Positions 16,416 through 26,563 are shown, counted from the stretch's first letter. The stretch is 64,000 nt of DNA from JBBROS01 sp965260935 (GCA_965260935.1 OZ253374.1:310001-374000), one strand, 5' to 3'. Notes: a model not told the origin generated them from the letters alone. Program-made: numbers and translations.

Positions 16416-16430
16416 TAGACTGGTCGTCTA
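16416..16430. promoter_or_regulatory. Predicted TetR operator upstream of tetR
   Basis: TAGACTGGTCGTCTA, 21 bases upstream of the GTG start of the TetR gene, is the near-identical partner of the site at 15721-15735 (14 of 15 bases). Two copies before the repressor and before its first target suggest autoregulation. Confidence 0.65.
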
Positions 16431-16722
16431 GCTCTTTTTTCCGAGGCGAGAGCCAGATGGGTTTGCCCCCGTGCGCGCCGGTTGCGAGCGTCTCGCCCAT
16501 GGCAGCCATCGGTTCTGACGAGTCAGGCGTTCCCGGATGACAACGTGTTCCCCACACGGCGTAGTCCCGACCGTTCACCTGCGCTTTCGTCGTCAGCAGA
16601 CCAGCAGCTTTCCGTCAATCTCGGGCGTGGACGCTACCTGAGAGCTTACATAGCTTTCTCGTTCCGTTGCCCCCTCAGATCCCTGCCTCAACTTCTTGAC
16701 CAATGGCCAGGTTAGAGGTGTC
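16431..16722. other. Intergenic region between tetR and the Tn3 transposon
   Basis: About 290 bases with no supported gene. The last five bases, GTGTC (16718-16722), are the target site duplicated by the Tn3 insertion. Before insertion this region continued directly into 30139 onwards, towards the LysR gene at 30299. Confidence 0.5.
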
Positions 16723-16760
16723 GGGGTGGGTTCGGGATACGTGTGAAAAGTGGTCACAAG
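16723..16760 (+). repeat. Tn3-family terminal inverted repeat, left (tnpA end)
   Basis: A 38-bp repeat starting GGGG and ending GTGGTCACAAG, preceded by target duplication GTGTC at 16718-16722. It lies just outside the tnpA stop. Confidence 0.92.
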
Positions 16761-16762
16761 CC

Positions 16763-19700
16763 TTATGTGGCCCGTTCGAAGGGTAGCGGCTGCGGGTCTA
16801 GCGGGTCCGGCAGGCTGTCCATGTCGAGCGTGTATTTGCCAAAGCGCAGGATGTGCCGGCGCGTATAGGGGCTTGTCGAGGCCACCAGGGCGGGCGTGAC
16901 CGGATGACCGTCGCGGGCCATGTCGGACAGCACCCGGGTGAGGTCGGCGACGTTGGACAGCATGACCGCATTGGCAACCAGGCTGGCATATTTGAGCTGT
17001 TTCTCCTGCTCCACGGGGTCGCCGCTCTTCACCACGGGGCCGCCGAACGTCACCCAGTCCAGGAAGTCGTTATAAGCTTCAATCTTAGTGGTTTCGGCGC
17101 GGATGGTCCGGCGCACCTCGGCGCTGGAAATAAAGCGCAACAGGAACAGGGTGCGCTCCACCCGGCCCAGTTCGCGGAAGGCGCGGTAGAGCCGGCCACG
17201 GCGGTTGGCAGTGCCGAGCCGGCGCAGCAGCATGGACGGCATCACCCGCCCGGCCTGGATGGAGAGCACGACCTGGATCATGTCGCGCGCATGGGCGGCG
17301 ATCAGCTCCCAGTCGATCTCGGCACCGAACAGGGCGTCAATGTGCCAGTAACGGGCCGCCTTGTCGGCTTGGTAGAACACGGCGTCGCTCAGGCCCCGCA
17401 TGCGCGGCATCAGCTTGATCCCGAGCATCCGACAAAGACCAAACACGCTTTCCGACTGTCCTTAGGTGTCGGCATGGAGCGTGTCCGGCTGGACTGCGGA
17501 TCGGTTCTTCAGCAGCGCGTCCAGGATGTGAACGGCTTCCCACACGCCGCACGGGATGAAGCTGGTGAACAGGGCGACGTAGGTGCCGGCGATGTGGTGG
17601 TAGGCGATCCCGCCGTAGCCGCCATAGCGGACGTGCCGCGAGCCCAAGAGGTTGTTCTCGCGCAGCCTCACGTGCGTGCCGTCGGCGATGGCGGCCCTGC
17701 CCCCGCCCCATTGCCGGGGCAGAGAGAAACGGGCGTACTGATTGATGACGTCCGCCATCCCGGCTTCCAGCTTGCCCGCGGTGACGTGCTGGGCGTTGGT
17801 CCGGCGCAGCGCCTGGGCGCTTGCGACCTCGGGCGCGTGCCGCGCGGTCTGGCCCGGGCCGAGATTGCAGCCATAGCCGAACACGGTCAGCAGATAGCGC
17901 TGCTTGGCCTTGACGAGCTTGGGATCGGAACCAGACGGTGGCCCGAAGTGACGGGTGAAGCCCGACCAGTGCTCGGCGTGCTTGAGAACGTCGAGCACGT
18001 GCCGCTCCGGCATGCGCGCCTGAGCCTCCTGCTCGAACTCGGCCAAGCCCGCGGGCTGCCCGGCGGCTGTGAGCTGCTTCAGGTGTGGCGTGCCGTCGGC
18101 GTCGAGGCTGAGCTCGGCGTTGTCGGGGAAACCGGCATCCACCTCAGCGGCGAGCGTTGCCAGTTCGGCTTTCAGTGCGACAGCGAAGTCTTCGCCCTGC
18201 TCGGGGATGCCAAGGGCCGCGCAATAGGCCGGCAGCCGCGCTTCGCACTCGGCCCATGGCAGGAGTTGGGCGCGGTAATCGGCGAAGGCCTCGGCACCTT
18301 CGACGTAGAGGTCGCCCACCTGAAGCGCGTCAGCCAGGTGGACGAACACGCATACCTCCAGCGCGCGCCGATCGAAGGCGACGGGTCCGGACCGGCGGCG
18401 CTTGGCGACAAAGGCCTGCCAGCGCTGGGACGCGAACCCAAGGTCGAGGCCGCCCAGCACCTCGTCGCGGCGCGCATGACGGTGCTGGCTCACCACGGCC
18501 AGTGCGTTGAGCAGGCTGCGGTCCTGGGTCGCCGAGCGCAGGTTCAGCAGGTCGAGGAGGCGGAACAGCAGGACGCGGTGCTTGGCGTGGATGGGCCACA
18601 GCAGGGGCAGGTCGTTTCCGCGATGCCAGGCCGACACCGCCCGGCACTGCTCGGCCAGCGCCTCGGCGCCGCCCCGTTCCGCCAGGAGCTGCCTGATCTC
18701 GCGCCCGAACGCCGCGTCGCGCGCAGTTGCGTCGTCCGGCACTGCGCTGGCGGCAGCCTCCCCAGCCCCGGCCACCTCCAGTACCTGGCCGAAGACGTCG
18801 ATCAGGTCCTCCTCCATCTCGCGGTGCTCGTCGTGCAGCTCGGCCAGCCGCTCCTTGGCCACGGCCTGGGTGCGCCGGATGCGGCGCAGCAGCATCTCCA
18901 CCAACTCGTCCCGGCAGCGTGTGCCGGCCTGGCGCAGCAAGGCCAGCAGCAAGACATACCGCCGGGCGGGCTGGGCGATGTCGGACATGTCGCCCACCTC
19001 CAGCGCCGCGGCCTCGGCGGCGAACTGGCGCAGCTTGGTGTGGGCGACCCCTTCCAGGGCCGGGCCGGGGTCGGGCAGGCTGCCCAGCCATTCCAGGCGC
19101 TCGGTCCACAGGCCGATGGTCTTCGGCGTCGCCGGCCCAGGCGTCTGCTTCAGGCGGTTGAAACCGGTCGTGGCACCGCCGGGCAGCTTGGCCAAGAAGG
19201 CGTCCAGCACCACGGCCTGCTCCGGGGCGAGGCGGGCGGCCACGCGGTCGTAGATGCGCCCATGCACCTCAGCGCGGGTGCGACCCACCAACCGGTCGAG
19301 GGTGCCGAACGCCGGCAGGTCGGTCGCGGCCATCTGCAAGGCTTCCACCGCGCGGTTGATGAGGTCGGCGGGGTCGCTCATCGTCTCAGCCGCGGCAAGC
19401 ACGGCGTCGGTGACCATGCGCTCGCCGGTGTCGTCGTACGACGTGACGGACAGGTAGGCCCGGACCGCGGCTTGGTAGCGGTAGAGCGACTTCGTCCGCC
19501 GTGCCCAGTCCGATCCGGCAGGCGGCGCGATGTCGAGTTGTGCGGCGAGGTGGGCGACGGTACCGGCGTGCAGTTCATCTATAGCCGGGAACAGGCCGAG
19601 GTCCTGGCGCGCCTTGAGCAGCACCGCCAGCAACAGGCGACCATCATCGCCGCGGGCCGTGGATTGGATGAAGGCCAGATCGGCCTCGGTAAGGGCATGC

Positions 19701-19771
19701 CGGGCGTCCAGCTCCTCCCGGGTCAGCTTGCTGCCCGGGCGTGGGTAGGCCGTGCGGTTAATGGCTGTCAT
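16763..19771 (-). pseudogene. tnpA: Tn3-family transposase TnpA with an in-frame ochre stop
   Basis: The frame runs 1002 codons, the normal Tn3 size, in one register from ATG 19771 to the stop at 16763, but codon 770 (17462-17464) is TAA. Upstream: the DUF4158-like N-terminus (LTREELDARHALTEADLAFI) and the DDE start AIADGTHVRLRENNLLGSRH, then LHADT with a catalytic Asp. Relatives continue HADTQGQSE, so a CAA to TAA change is the likely mutation. Downstream: GQSESVFGLCRMLGIKLMPR, then TTKIEAYNDFLDWVTFGG with the catalytic Glu, and ANAVMLSNVADLTRVL. The Glu is lost in the truncated product, so it should be inactive unless the stop is suppressed. Confidence 0.9.
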
Positions 19772-19846
19772 AGGTGTCCGGAAAAGGATGCGCCGGAGCG
19801 GCAGAATGAACTATGTGATCTGAAGGGGTTGGGAGGGTGCCGCCCG

Positions 19847-20518
19847 GTGTCCGCAAAGAAATACCATTCAGGACGCAGGCGGAAGGCAGCCGGCCCACGG
19901 CAGAGCAGCACGCGCACTGCACTCTACCTGCGGGTTTCTACCATTGAGCAGAGGCCCGACCTGCAACACGATGGACTACGTTCCTACGCCGAGCGTGCCG
20001 GCCTCGACGTGGTGCAGAGCTACTGCGACGTGGCTGTCTCGGGCCGCAAGGAAGGCCGGCCACAGCTCAACGCGCTCATAGCGACCGCGCGCCGGCGTGA
20101 AATCGATTGCGTGCTGGTCTGGAAATTCGACCGATTCGCCCGCAGCACGCGCCATCTGCTGAGTGCCTTGGAAGAGTTCGACCACCTGGGTGTACGTTTC
20201 GTCAGCGTGCAGGACCAGGTGGACACGAGCAGCCCGATGGGCCGGGCGATGTTCACCATCATCGGCGCCATGGCCGAGCTGGAGTCCGCGCTGATTAGCG
20301 AGCGCGTGACCGCGGGCATGCGGGCGGCCGAAGCCCGCGGCAGGCACCTCGGCCGGCCCGCGACGCCGAATCGCGTCGTCGGCGAGATTGAGGAGCTCGC
20401 CACGTCCACAGATTTGAGCGTCCGCCAGATACACGCGAAGATCGGTGGTCGGGCCAGCCGGGGCGTTGTCGGCGAGATTGCCAAACGCGCCCGCAGTATT
20501 CAGCCAACAACGGCTTGA
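19847..20518 (+). CDS. tnpR: Tn3-family resolvase (serine recombinase TnpR)
   Basis: A 223-residue serine recombinase. The catalytic Ser is in ALYLRVSTIEQRPDLQ (about residue 31). It has the resolvase core CDVAVSGRKEGRPQLNALIA, VLVWKFDRFARSTRHLL, DTSSPMGRAMFTIIGAMAEL and ERVTAGMRAAEARGRHLGRP, then a C-terminal DNA-binding segment. The start is GTG 19847, with GGGAGGG about 10 bases upstream; no ATG lies nearby in frame. It is divergent from tnpA with only 75 bases between starts, so the res site probably lies in or next to that gap. It appears intact, so cointegrates could still be resolved. Confidence 0.88.
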   Translation: MSAKKYHSGRRRKAAGPRQSSTRTALYLRVSTIEQRPDLQHDGLRSYAERAGLDVVQSYCDVAVSGRKEGRPQLNALIATARRREIDCVLVWKFDRFARSTRHLLSALEEFDHLGVRFVSVQDQVDTSSPMGRAMFTIIGAMAELESALISERVTAGMRAAEARGRHLGRPATPNRVVGEIEELATSTDLSVRQIHAKIGGRASRGVVGEIAKRARSIQPTTA

Positions 20519-20676
20519 GAGCGCTGCGGCAAGGCATGAATGCCCACGAAGCGGTTGAGCATTGACACCCTGCCATTGAGATCCTGGCAGAGACGGGGCG
20601 AGGCAGCCTTGCCCTGCCAATGTCGCACCGTGAGCCGCACCGGTTGCGGCGCCCGTGCCGATCACGCGCCCACTTG

Positions 20677-23600
20677 TCACGCCGCAGACGCCCAGACATC
20701 CTCAAGGTAGCGGTGGCGCTTCACCAGCCCGGCGAGCCAGGCCTGCGCGTCGACGGCGGTGGCGCCGGTATGCTCCCGGAACACATTGGCGAAGGCCTGC
20801 CTGACGGCAGGCGCCATACCCGACGCTTCGCCGCACACGTAGACCGCCGCGTCCTGCCGAAGCAGCCGCCAAACCGCTTCGCACTCCGTCTCGATCACCT
20901 GCTGCACATAAGTCCTCGGTTTGCCGGGCTCGCGCGAGAACGCCGGGAGCAGCCGCATGATCCCAGCTGCCTCGAACGCCCGTAGCTCATCCTTGTAGAG
21001 GAAATCCTGCAGCGGATCGCGACAGCCGAAGAGCAGCATGGCCTTGCCCAGGGGTACGCCTCTCTGTTTCAGTGCCGCACGCTCCTGGAGGAAGCCGCGG
21101 AACGGCGCGACTCCAGTTCCGCAGCCGATCATGATCAACGGCGCGCGCGGGTCATCGGGCGGATGGAACGGAATGCCCGGTTTGCGGACGAAGCCGCGTA
21201 CCGCAGCACCGACCGGCTGCGCGGCCAGGTAGTTCGAGCAGATGCCCTTGACGGTCCCGCAACCGTCGCGTGTCGGCCCCGCCACCACGCCCACGGTGAT
21301 GCTGCAGATCTCCGGCGCGGCCAGCGGCGACGACGAAATCGAGTAGTAGCGCGGTCGCAGCGGTGGGAGCAGGCCGAGGAGGACCTCAAACGGCGGCATG
21401 CAGGACGGGAAAGCGTCGAGCACGTCCAAGACCGACCTGCGCGGCCCGGAGACCTGCTGGCGGTAACGCGCCCGGCTGCTCTCGTCGTCCGCGCCCAACG
21501 CGAGAAGGGTCCGCCGCTCGACATCGTCCCGCGCGTGCCCGGCAAGCGCAGCGAGTTGCGCGCGCGTGGCAACGCTCTGCAGCTCGACCCGGCCTGCCAG
21601 ATCCATGTCGGCTCCGGGCTCGAAGCGCAGCAGGACGCGCCGGATCTGCTTGGGGTCGTTGTGTGGAATGATCGCCAGGTGATCGCCCGTGCCGTAGGCA
21701 ACGCCCGCCGGGAGGCCGAGCTCAAGGTGCCGGGTCGAGCGCTCGGCGGGGCACTCGTCGTCCCGGCGCTGCAGCTCGTGGTTGGCACAAACCGTCAAGC
21801 AAAGGGCGTCCCGGAAGGCAGCGACGGCGGTCCGTCCGGCGATGGGGGTTGCCGGGCAGCGCGGTGCCCTGGCTTTCGCCTGGGCGGCATCGTCCGGCAG
21901 CCGGAGCGTGGTGGCCACGGATGGCCATAAACGAGCTTGCCAGGTGCGGTAGTCGGCGTCGAGGTCGCCGCGCGCGTCGCCCTCGCCGCGCACGCATAAT
22001 GGCGCCGCGCCGTGCTTCTCGAACTGGGCAGCTATCAGCGCCGGGACCGCCTGGTAAGTCGCCGCCCAGTCGCGGTTCCCGCAACCGAAGACGGCGTAGC
22101 TCACGCCGGTGAACGCGTCCGCGGCCAGCGAGGGATCCAGCAGCCACCGACAGAACCCGGCAGCGTTGTCGGGCGGCTGGCCGTTGTAGGAGGCGGTGAC
22201 GACGATGACGCCCCCTTCTGTCGGCAGGGACCCCGCATGGTCGTCGAGCGCGCCCGTCGTGACCCGGAAACCGCGGTCGCGCCCGTCCTCGGCGACGGCA
22301 CGGGCCAGGCTCTCGGCCGTACCTAGGTTCGACCCGTAGAGCACCAGCAGGGGTGTCCGGTGCGTATCGCCGTTGGAAGCCGGCGCTGAGGTGGGCTGAG
22401 GTGCTTTGACCGGGCGCTCCGCCATCGGCGGCGCAATCGGCGCAGGTTTGGCCCGCAGCTTGACCCTGATGTGGAAGTTGCTGGGCTTGATGGTGAGCGT
22501 CTGCTTGGTTTCGAGCTGGTAGCCGGTGAAGTCCACGAGCTCGAAGCGCTGCAGGATCATGCCCAGCACGAGGGCCGCCTCCTGCAAGGCGAACTGCCGG
22601 CCGATGCAGGCCCGTTGTCCGGTGCCGAACGGCTTGTAGGCGTTCGGCGGGATGTTCGCCCGGTTCTCCGGGGCGAAGCGGTCCGGGTCGAACGCTTCAG
22701 GGGCCTCGCCCCACACCTGCTGGTCGCGATGCAGCATGCCGGTGAGGATGACCGCGGCGCAGCCCTTTTGCAGCCGATACTTCCCTCCGATGACAGTGTC
22801 CTCGTAGGGGCTTCGCGTGAACGCTGGCGCGGTGGGCCACAGCCGCAGCGCCTCGTCGAGAACCTGGGCGACGTAGCGCAACCCGTGCACCTGGCCCTGT
22901 GTCGGCGGTGCGGTCAGGTCTCGCCCCAACACGGCGTCCACCTCGTCGTAGCTCCGCGCCAGCGCGTCGGGGCTCTTGAGAAGGGCGTAGAGCGCGAACG
23001 ACAGCAAGCCGCTGGTCGTCTCGTGACCGGCGATGAGGAAGGTGATGCACTGGGCGACGATGTTCGCGTCGTCGAGCCGCTCGCCCGACTGGGGATCAAC
23101 ACCGGTCAGCATGCGGTCGAGCAGGTCGCCCACAGTGCCGACGGCGCCCGATGCGCGCCGCCTCTCGATCAGGTGCTGCACCGTCTGTGTCATAAACTGC
23201 TGGTCGGCGCGGAGCTTCCTCGCGCGCCCGGGGTGCAGCCGGGCCTGGATGGGCAGCTCCCGCATCCGGGCCTGCGACGCTTCGAGGGAGCCCAGCATGG
23301 CGACCACGAACGGGTGCGGCGTGTCGCGGTAGAAGGAGTTGAACCGGTAGCCGAAGCCGCACAGCGCGATCGTGTCCAGCGTGAGCCGCGTCATGTCGGC
23401 CGGCACGTCTATGGCATCGTCAGGGTTCGACCGCTCCCACTTCTGCACGAGCTGCCGGGCGACATCGAGCATCTGCGAGAAGTAGCCGCGCATCGCGCCC
23501 AGGCTGAACGCGGGCAGCAGCACGTTGTGCGCCTTGCGCCAGTTCGGGTCCGATGTCTCGGCGGTGAACAGCCCCCGGCTGGCAGGGTTGGCAGCCAAGG

Positions 23601-23847
23601 CGGCCAGGCCCGGCCCGACCTGCTTGTCGAAGCGGGCGTCGTCGCACAGCTCGTCCACCAGAGCGTGACCCGAGACGATGACGCGCAAGCCACGGCCCGG
23701 CACCTCGATGCGATAGATCAATCCGTACCGGCGCGCGAGGTCAGCCAAGCTCTCGATGAGATGGTCAGCATCCACGTCGAACAGGTTGCCCACGAGTAGG
23801 TGGCTTGGTGGGCCGGGAATAGGCTCAAAACATGCGACGGCGTCCAT
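20677..23847 (-). CDS. Self-sufficient cytochrome P450-NADPH reductase fusion (CYP102 / P450 BM3 type)
   Basis: A 1056-residue fusion, the family's usual length. Residues 1-465 are the P450: GLFTAETSDPNWRKAHN (substrate-pocket Phe 94, equivalent to F87 of BM3), the oxygen-activating AGHETTS at 273-279, ExxR at 332-335, and heme ligand Cys 414 in FGTGQRACIG. A Pro/Ala-rich linker (465-495) leads to the FMN domain (YGSNLGTAES from 504). The FAD/NADPH reductase domain follows, with RYYSISSSP, GCGTGVAPFRGFLQER, and the end YLEDVWASAA. It hydroxylates medium/long-chain fatty acids or related chains using NADPH, probably in the cytosol. ATG 23847 has AAGG 9 bases upstream. It is downstream of the lipoprotein gene (87 bp), probably co-transcribed, as Tn3 cargo. 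Confidence 0.92.
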   Translation of the reverse strand: MDAVACFEPIPGPPSHLLVGNLFDVDADHLIESLADLARRYGLIYRIEVPGRGLRVIVSGHALVDELCDDARFDKQVGPGLAALAANPASRGLFTAETSDPNWRKAHNVLLPAFSLGAMRGYFSQMLDVARQLVQKWERSNPDDAIDVPADMTRLTLDTIALCGFGYRFNSFYRDTPHPFVVAMLGSLEASQARMRELPIQARLHPGRARKLRADQQFMTQTVQHLIERRRASGAVGTVGDLLDRMLTGVDPQSGERLDDANIVAQCITFLIAGHETTSGLLSFALYALLKSPDALARSYDEVDAVLGRDLTAPPTQGQVHGLRYVAQVLDEALRLWPTAPAFTRSPYEDTVIGGKYRLQKGCAAVILTGMLHRDQQVWGEAPEAFDPDRFAPENRANIPPNAYKPFGTGQRACIGRQFALQEAALVLGMILQRFELVDFTGYQLETKQTLTIKPSNFHIRVKLRAKPAPIAPPMAERPVKAPQPTSAPASNGDTHRTPLLVLYGSNLGTAESLARAVAEDGRDRGFRVTTGALDDHAGSLPTEGGVIVVTASYNGQPPDNAAGFCRWLLDPSLAADAFTGVSYAVFGCGNRDWAATYQAVPALIAAQFEKHGAAPLCVRGEGDARGDLDADYRTWQARLWPSVATTLRLPDDAAQAKARAPRCPATPIAGRTAVAAFRDALCLTVCANHELQRRDDECPAERSTRHLELGLPAGVAYGTGDHLAIIPHNDPKQIRRVLLRFEPGADMDLAGRVELQSVATRAQLAALAGHARDDVERRTLLALGADDESSRARYRQQVSGPRRSVLDVLDAFPSCMPPFEVLLGLLPPLRPRYYSISSSPLAAPEICSITVGVVAGPTRDGCGTVKGICSNYLAAQPVGAAVRGFVRKPGIPFHPPDDPRAPLIMIGCGTGVAPFRGFLQERAALKQRGVPLGKAMLLFGCRDPLQDFLYKDELRAFEAAGIMRLLPAFSREPGKPRTYVQQVIETECEAVWRLLRQDAAVYVCGEASGMAPAVRQAFANVFREHTGATAVDAQAWLAGLVKRHRYLEDVWASAA

Positions 23848-23934
23848 GCGATGCATCCTTCTTGCTTCGTCGTCACGCCGCCGGAACTGAGGCAGCACGC
23901 GAGCCCCGACGGTCGGACCGTTTCTGGTGGCACG

Positions 23935-24684
23935 TCAGTGCGGCGGCACACGGCCTGCCTCGATCCAGCCCTGCGTTGCGAAGAATTGGCCGAGTTCGTG
24001 GGCAATCCGATGTGCGAGACGCTGTCCTTCACCGGCAATGCCCGACGCCCTGACCTCGCCACCCATGCCGAGCGCGGACGAAACCGCCAGCGGGACGGCG
24101 CTGCCCTGGGCGAGGGCGCCGACGCCGCCCAATACCAAGCCTGGCCTGCGACCGCTGCCGGACCCCGCGCTGTAGGCCTGCAACAAGCGAGGCGTGAGGT
24201 CCGGGCCGACGAGGTAGACCTGTATCGCCGCGCGCACCTCGCTCGCGCCCGCGCCGAAGCCGAGCGCAAGCCGGCGCGTGCGGTTGCCCTGATCAACCGA
24301 CACGATCTCACCTGCCACGACGAGGTCGCCCGGGCGCGACGCGTCGCCGGGTCGCGCGCGCTCAGCGGCGAAGCCCATTCGCGACAGGTCGCCGACCAGC
24401 GTGTCAGAGACGACGCTCTGCACCGCGTCGGCGAGCACCGACTGTTGGGCACCGGCGTCTGAGGCTCCGACTTGCCGCTGCAGTTGCGCGCCGACGCCAC
24501 GATCGAGCTGCACCTGCGTAAGGTCCGGCGCGAAACCGACGACCATGACGCGCTGTGGACGAGGCAGCGCGCTGTTTAAGCTCCAAATCGGGACGTCGTG
24601 AGGCGTGGTGTTGCGGAGTTGGGTGGAGCAACCGACGAGCACCGAGACGGCGACGGTCAGCAGAGTGACACAGGTCTGGTTCAT
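23935..24684 (-). CDS. DUF4410-like lipoprotein
   Basis: A 249-residue protein from ATG 24684. The signal peptide MNQTCVTLLTVAVSVLVGC has a lipobox (LVGC, Cys 19), so it should be anchored in a membrane after cleavage. The body has RVMVVGFAPDLTQVQLDR, a RPGDLVVAGEIVSVDQGNRT segment and glycine-rich stretches, as in DUF4410 proteins of unknown function. It is divergent from the antiporter gene and upstream of the P450. What it does for the P450 is unknown; a role at the envelope is inference. Confidence 0.65.
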   Translation of the reverse strand: MNQTCVTLLTVAVSVLVGCSTQLRNTTPHDVPIWSLNSALPRPQRVMVVGFAPDLTQVQLDRGVGAQLQRQVGASDAGAQQSVLADAVQSVVSDTLVGDLSRMGFAAERARPGDASRPGDLVVAGEIVSVDQGNRTRRLALGFGAGASEVRAAIQVYLVGPDLTPRLLQAYSAGSGSGRRPGLVLGGVGALAQGSAVPLAVSSALGMGGEVRASGIAGEGQRLAHRIAHELGQFFATQGWIEAGRVPPH

Positions 24685-25152
24685 GGGGCGGAGTTTCCCA
24701 AGCAATCCGGGCATGGTGGCGCAGAGTGGTGCGCGGTGATGGCTGATCCGACGTGAGCGTCTGGGCCGTGGAGCCAAATTCGGCTCCACGGCCCGCCTCG
24801 GGGCCGCTTGACCATCGAGGCCAGCCGGGCATCCTTTCCCACGGTTCTTCTCCTGCTCGGTTGCGTGCGGGCGGCGGGCTGCACCGTCCGGATTGGAGCC
24901 GTGCGGGCCGGGAGGCCTCGGCGGCTTTAAGCTGGCTGGCGTACGGACAGATCCACACCACGCTCGTCTGTGGGCACTTGTAAGGCCGGGCATGAGGTGC
25001 CCGGAGTGGCATTTTTTGTGCCCATGTCCGATCTCGCCCGGCGCCGATTGACACGGTGCCGCCGCGCGGAATGCTATTTCCCCCAGCAGCGGAGATACGG
25101 CCTATGGCAGCGGCATGGCGCCCCGGCGATCCGACCGCGATGCGGAGGTCCC
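24685..25152. other. Divergent intergenic region inside Tn3 cargo
   Basis: About 470 bases between the divergent lipoprotein and antiporter genes, without a convincing gene. It contains a perfect 13-bp inverted repeat at 24763-24794 and must hold both promoters. The antiporter GTG at 25153 is preceded by GGAGG. Confidence 0.5.
24763..24794. promoter_or_regulatory. Perfect 13-bp hairpin in the divergent promoter region
   Basis: GGGCCGTGGAGCC, AAATTC, GGCTCCACGGCCC: perfect arms with a 6-base loop. No T-tract follows on either strand. It sits 79 bases upstream of the lipoprotein start, so an operator or mRNA leader structure is as likely as a terminator. Confidence 0.45.
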
Positions 25153-26404
25153 GTGTCGCTTCTTGATGTGTTCACGCTCCTTCTCGTGGCGGCTGCCGGG
25201 ATCAGAACCGTCAACCACCTCTACGTCCGCTTGCCGCCTCCTATCGGCCTGCTGCTCGGCTCCCTCGCAATTTGCGTCGTCCTGCTCGCGCTCGATCCGC
25301 TGATGCACTACGCGATCGCGAGCCGGCTGCGCGAGGCGTTCGCCGAGATTGACCTGCCGCACGTGTTCCTCGACGGGGTCCTGGGATACCTGCTCTTCGC
25401 GGCGAGCCTGTACGTCAACCTCCGCGAGCTGCGGGACAACCGATGGACGGTCCTGCTGCTCAGCGTCGTCAGCGTCATCGTTTCTACGGCCGTGTTCTGC
25501 TTCGGCCTTTACGGTGTCTGCCGCGCCGTCGGCTTCGCCCTCCCGCTCCCCTGGTGCGGCGTAATCGGCGCGATCCTGGCGCCGACCGACGCCGTGGTCG
25601 TCGACGGGATCCTGCGCCGCGTGTGGATGCCGTCGGCGCTACGCGCCGCGATCACCGGGGAGAGCCTCCTGAACGACGGCGCCGGGGTCGTGCTGTTCGC
25701 GATCACGCTGCGGATTGCCGGCGGCGAGACAGGCCTGATTGGACATGGCAGGGTGCTTGAATCCATCCTTGTGGCGGCAAGAGGCGGCGTTCTTGTCGGA
25801 GGCGTTGCCGGGGCACTGACCACCCGGCTGATGGCGCGGGTCGCGGAGAGCGGGCCGAACCTCCTCGCGTCTTTGGCGCTGGTCATGTTCACGTATCGCC
25901 TCGCGCACGCGCTCGAAGTGTCCGAGCCCGTCGCCGTTGCTGTCGCTGGCCTTATGCCTTGGCAGGAGCACGCGGCCTCTCGACGCTGCCGACACCTGGC
26001 GGCCGGCCATGCTGGCATTCTGGTCGCTCCTCGACGAGACGCTGACCGCGGTCTTGTTCCTCCTGATCGGCTTGCAGCTCGTTGAGGTTCCGTTCCGGAG
26101 CCTGGTCTGGCTGCCGGTGATCGCTTCCGTCTCGCTGGCGCTGGGTGCGCGGCTGGTCAGTACCGGCATCCTGCTGCTGTTCCTGGGAGGAACCTGGGGC
26201 AACAGGCTGCGCTCGGCAGCGGTCCTCACCTGGGCCGGCATGCGGGGCGGCGTCTCCGTCGCCATGGTGCTCGCGACGCCGGCGACGTCATACCGGGCGG
26301 AGCTGCTTGCGATCGCCTTCGCGGTGGTCCTATGCAGCACAGTGGGGCAGGGGCTGACGATGCGCCCGCTCGTGCAGCACCTCTTCGCCACGCCGCAGCC
26401 CTAA
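25153..26404 (+). pseudogene. CPA1-family Na+/H+ antiporter (NhaP-like), frameshifted
   Basis: From GTG 25153 (GGAGG 5 bases upstream) the protein shows repeated membrane helices (LLVAAAGIRTVNHLYVRLPP, GLLLGSLAICVVLLAL). It has the CPA1 ion-binding regions GAILAPTDAVVVDGILRR and ITGESLLNDGAGVVLFAITL. Near 25955-25965 the frame breaks after VAVAVAGL. The rest continues in another frame: LCLGRSTRP, AFWSLLDETLTAVLFLLIGL and LTWAGMRGGVSVAMVLATP, to the stop at 26404. Both halves are well conserved, so a single frameshift (or a sequence error) separates them. Confidence 0.8.
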
Positions 26405-26482
26405 CGCGGGCGTTGGACCTCGACCGGCGATGACGCAGCCGGTGCCCCGGTCGTGCACGTCCATGCCTTGTCGCGAGCAGGG

Positions 26483-26511
26483 CCGTCCCCACCGTGCTAC
26501 GGTGGGGACGG
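26483..26511. terminator. Hairpin terminator between convergent antiporter and sulfatase genes
   Basis: CCGTCCCCACCGT, GCT, ACGGTGGGGACGG: a perfect 13-bp stem with a 3-base loop, 79 bases after the antiporter stop and 53 bases from the sulfatase stop. There is no long T-run, but position and strength suit a bidirectional terminator. Confidence 0.6.
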
Positions 26512-26563
26512 AAAGCGGACGACGCCGTATCGCGGCGTCCAAGGGGCTGCGAACCCCTCTCGC

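Noticed and set aside
16853..19846. Very long plus-strand open frame (about 1000 codons) leading into tnpR
   Set aside because: It is the antisense of the Tn3 transposase, kept open by the GC-rich codon use. Only the part from GTG 19847 has resolvase motifs.
22471..23799. 442-codon plus-strand frame opposite the P450 domain
   Set aside because: Antisense of the CYP102 gene; composition is not protein-like.
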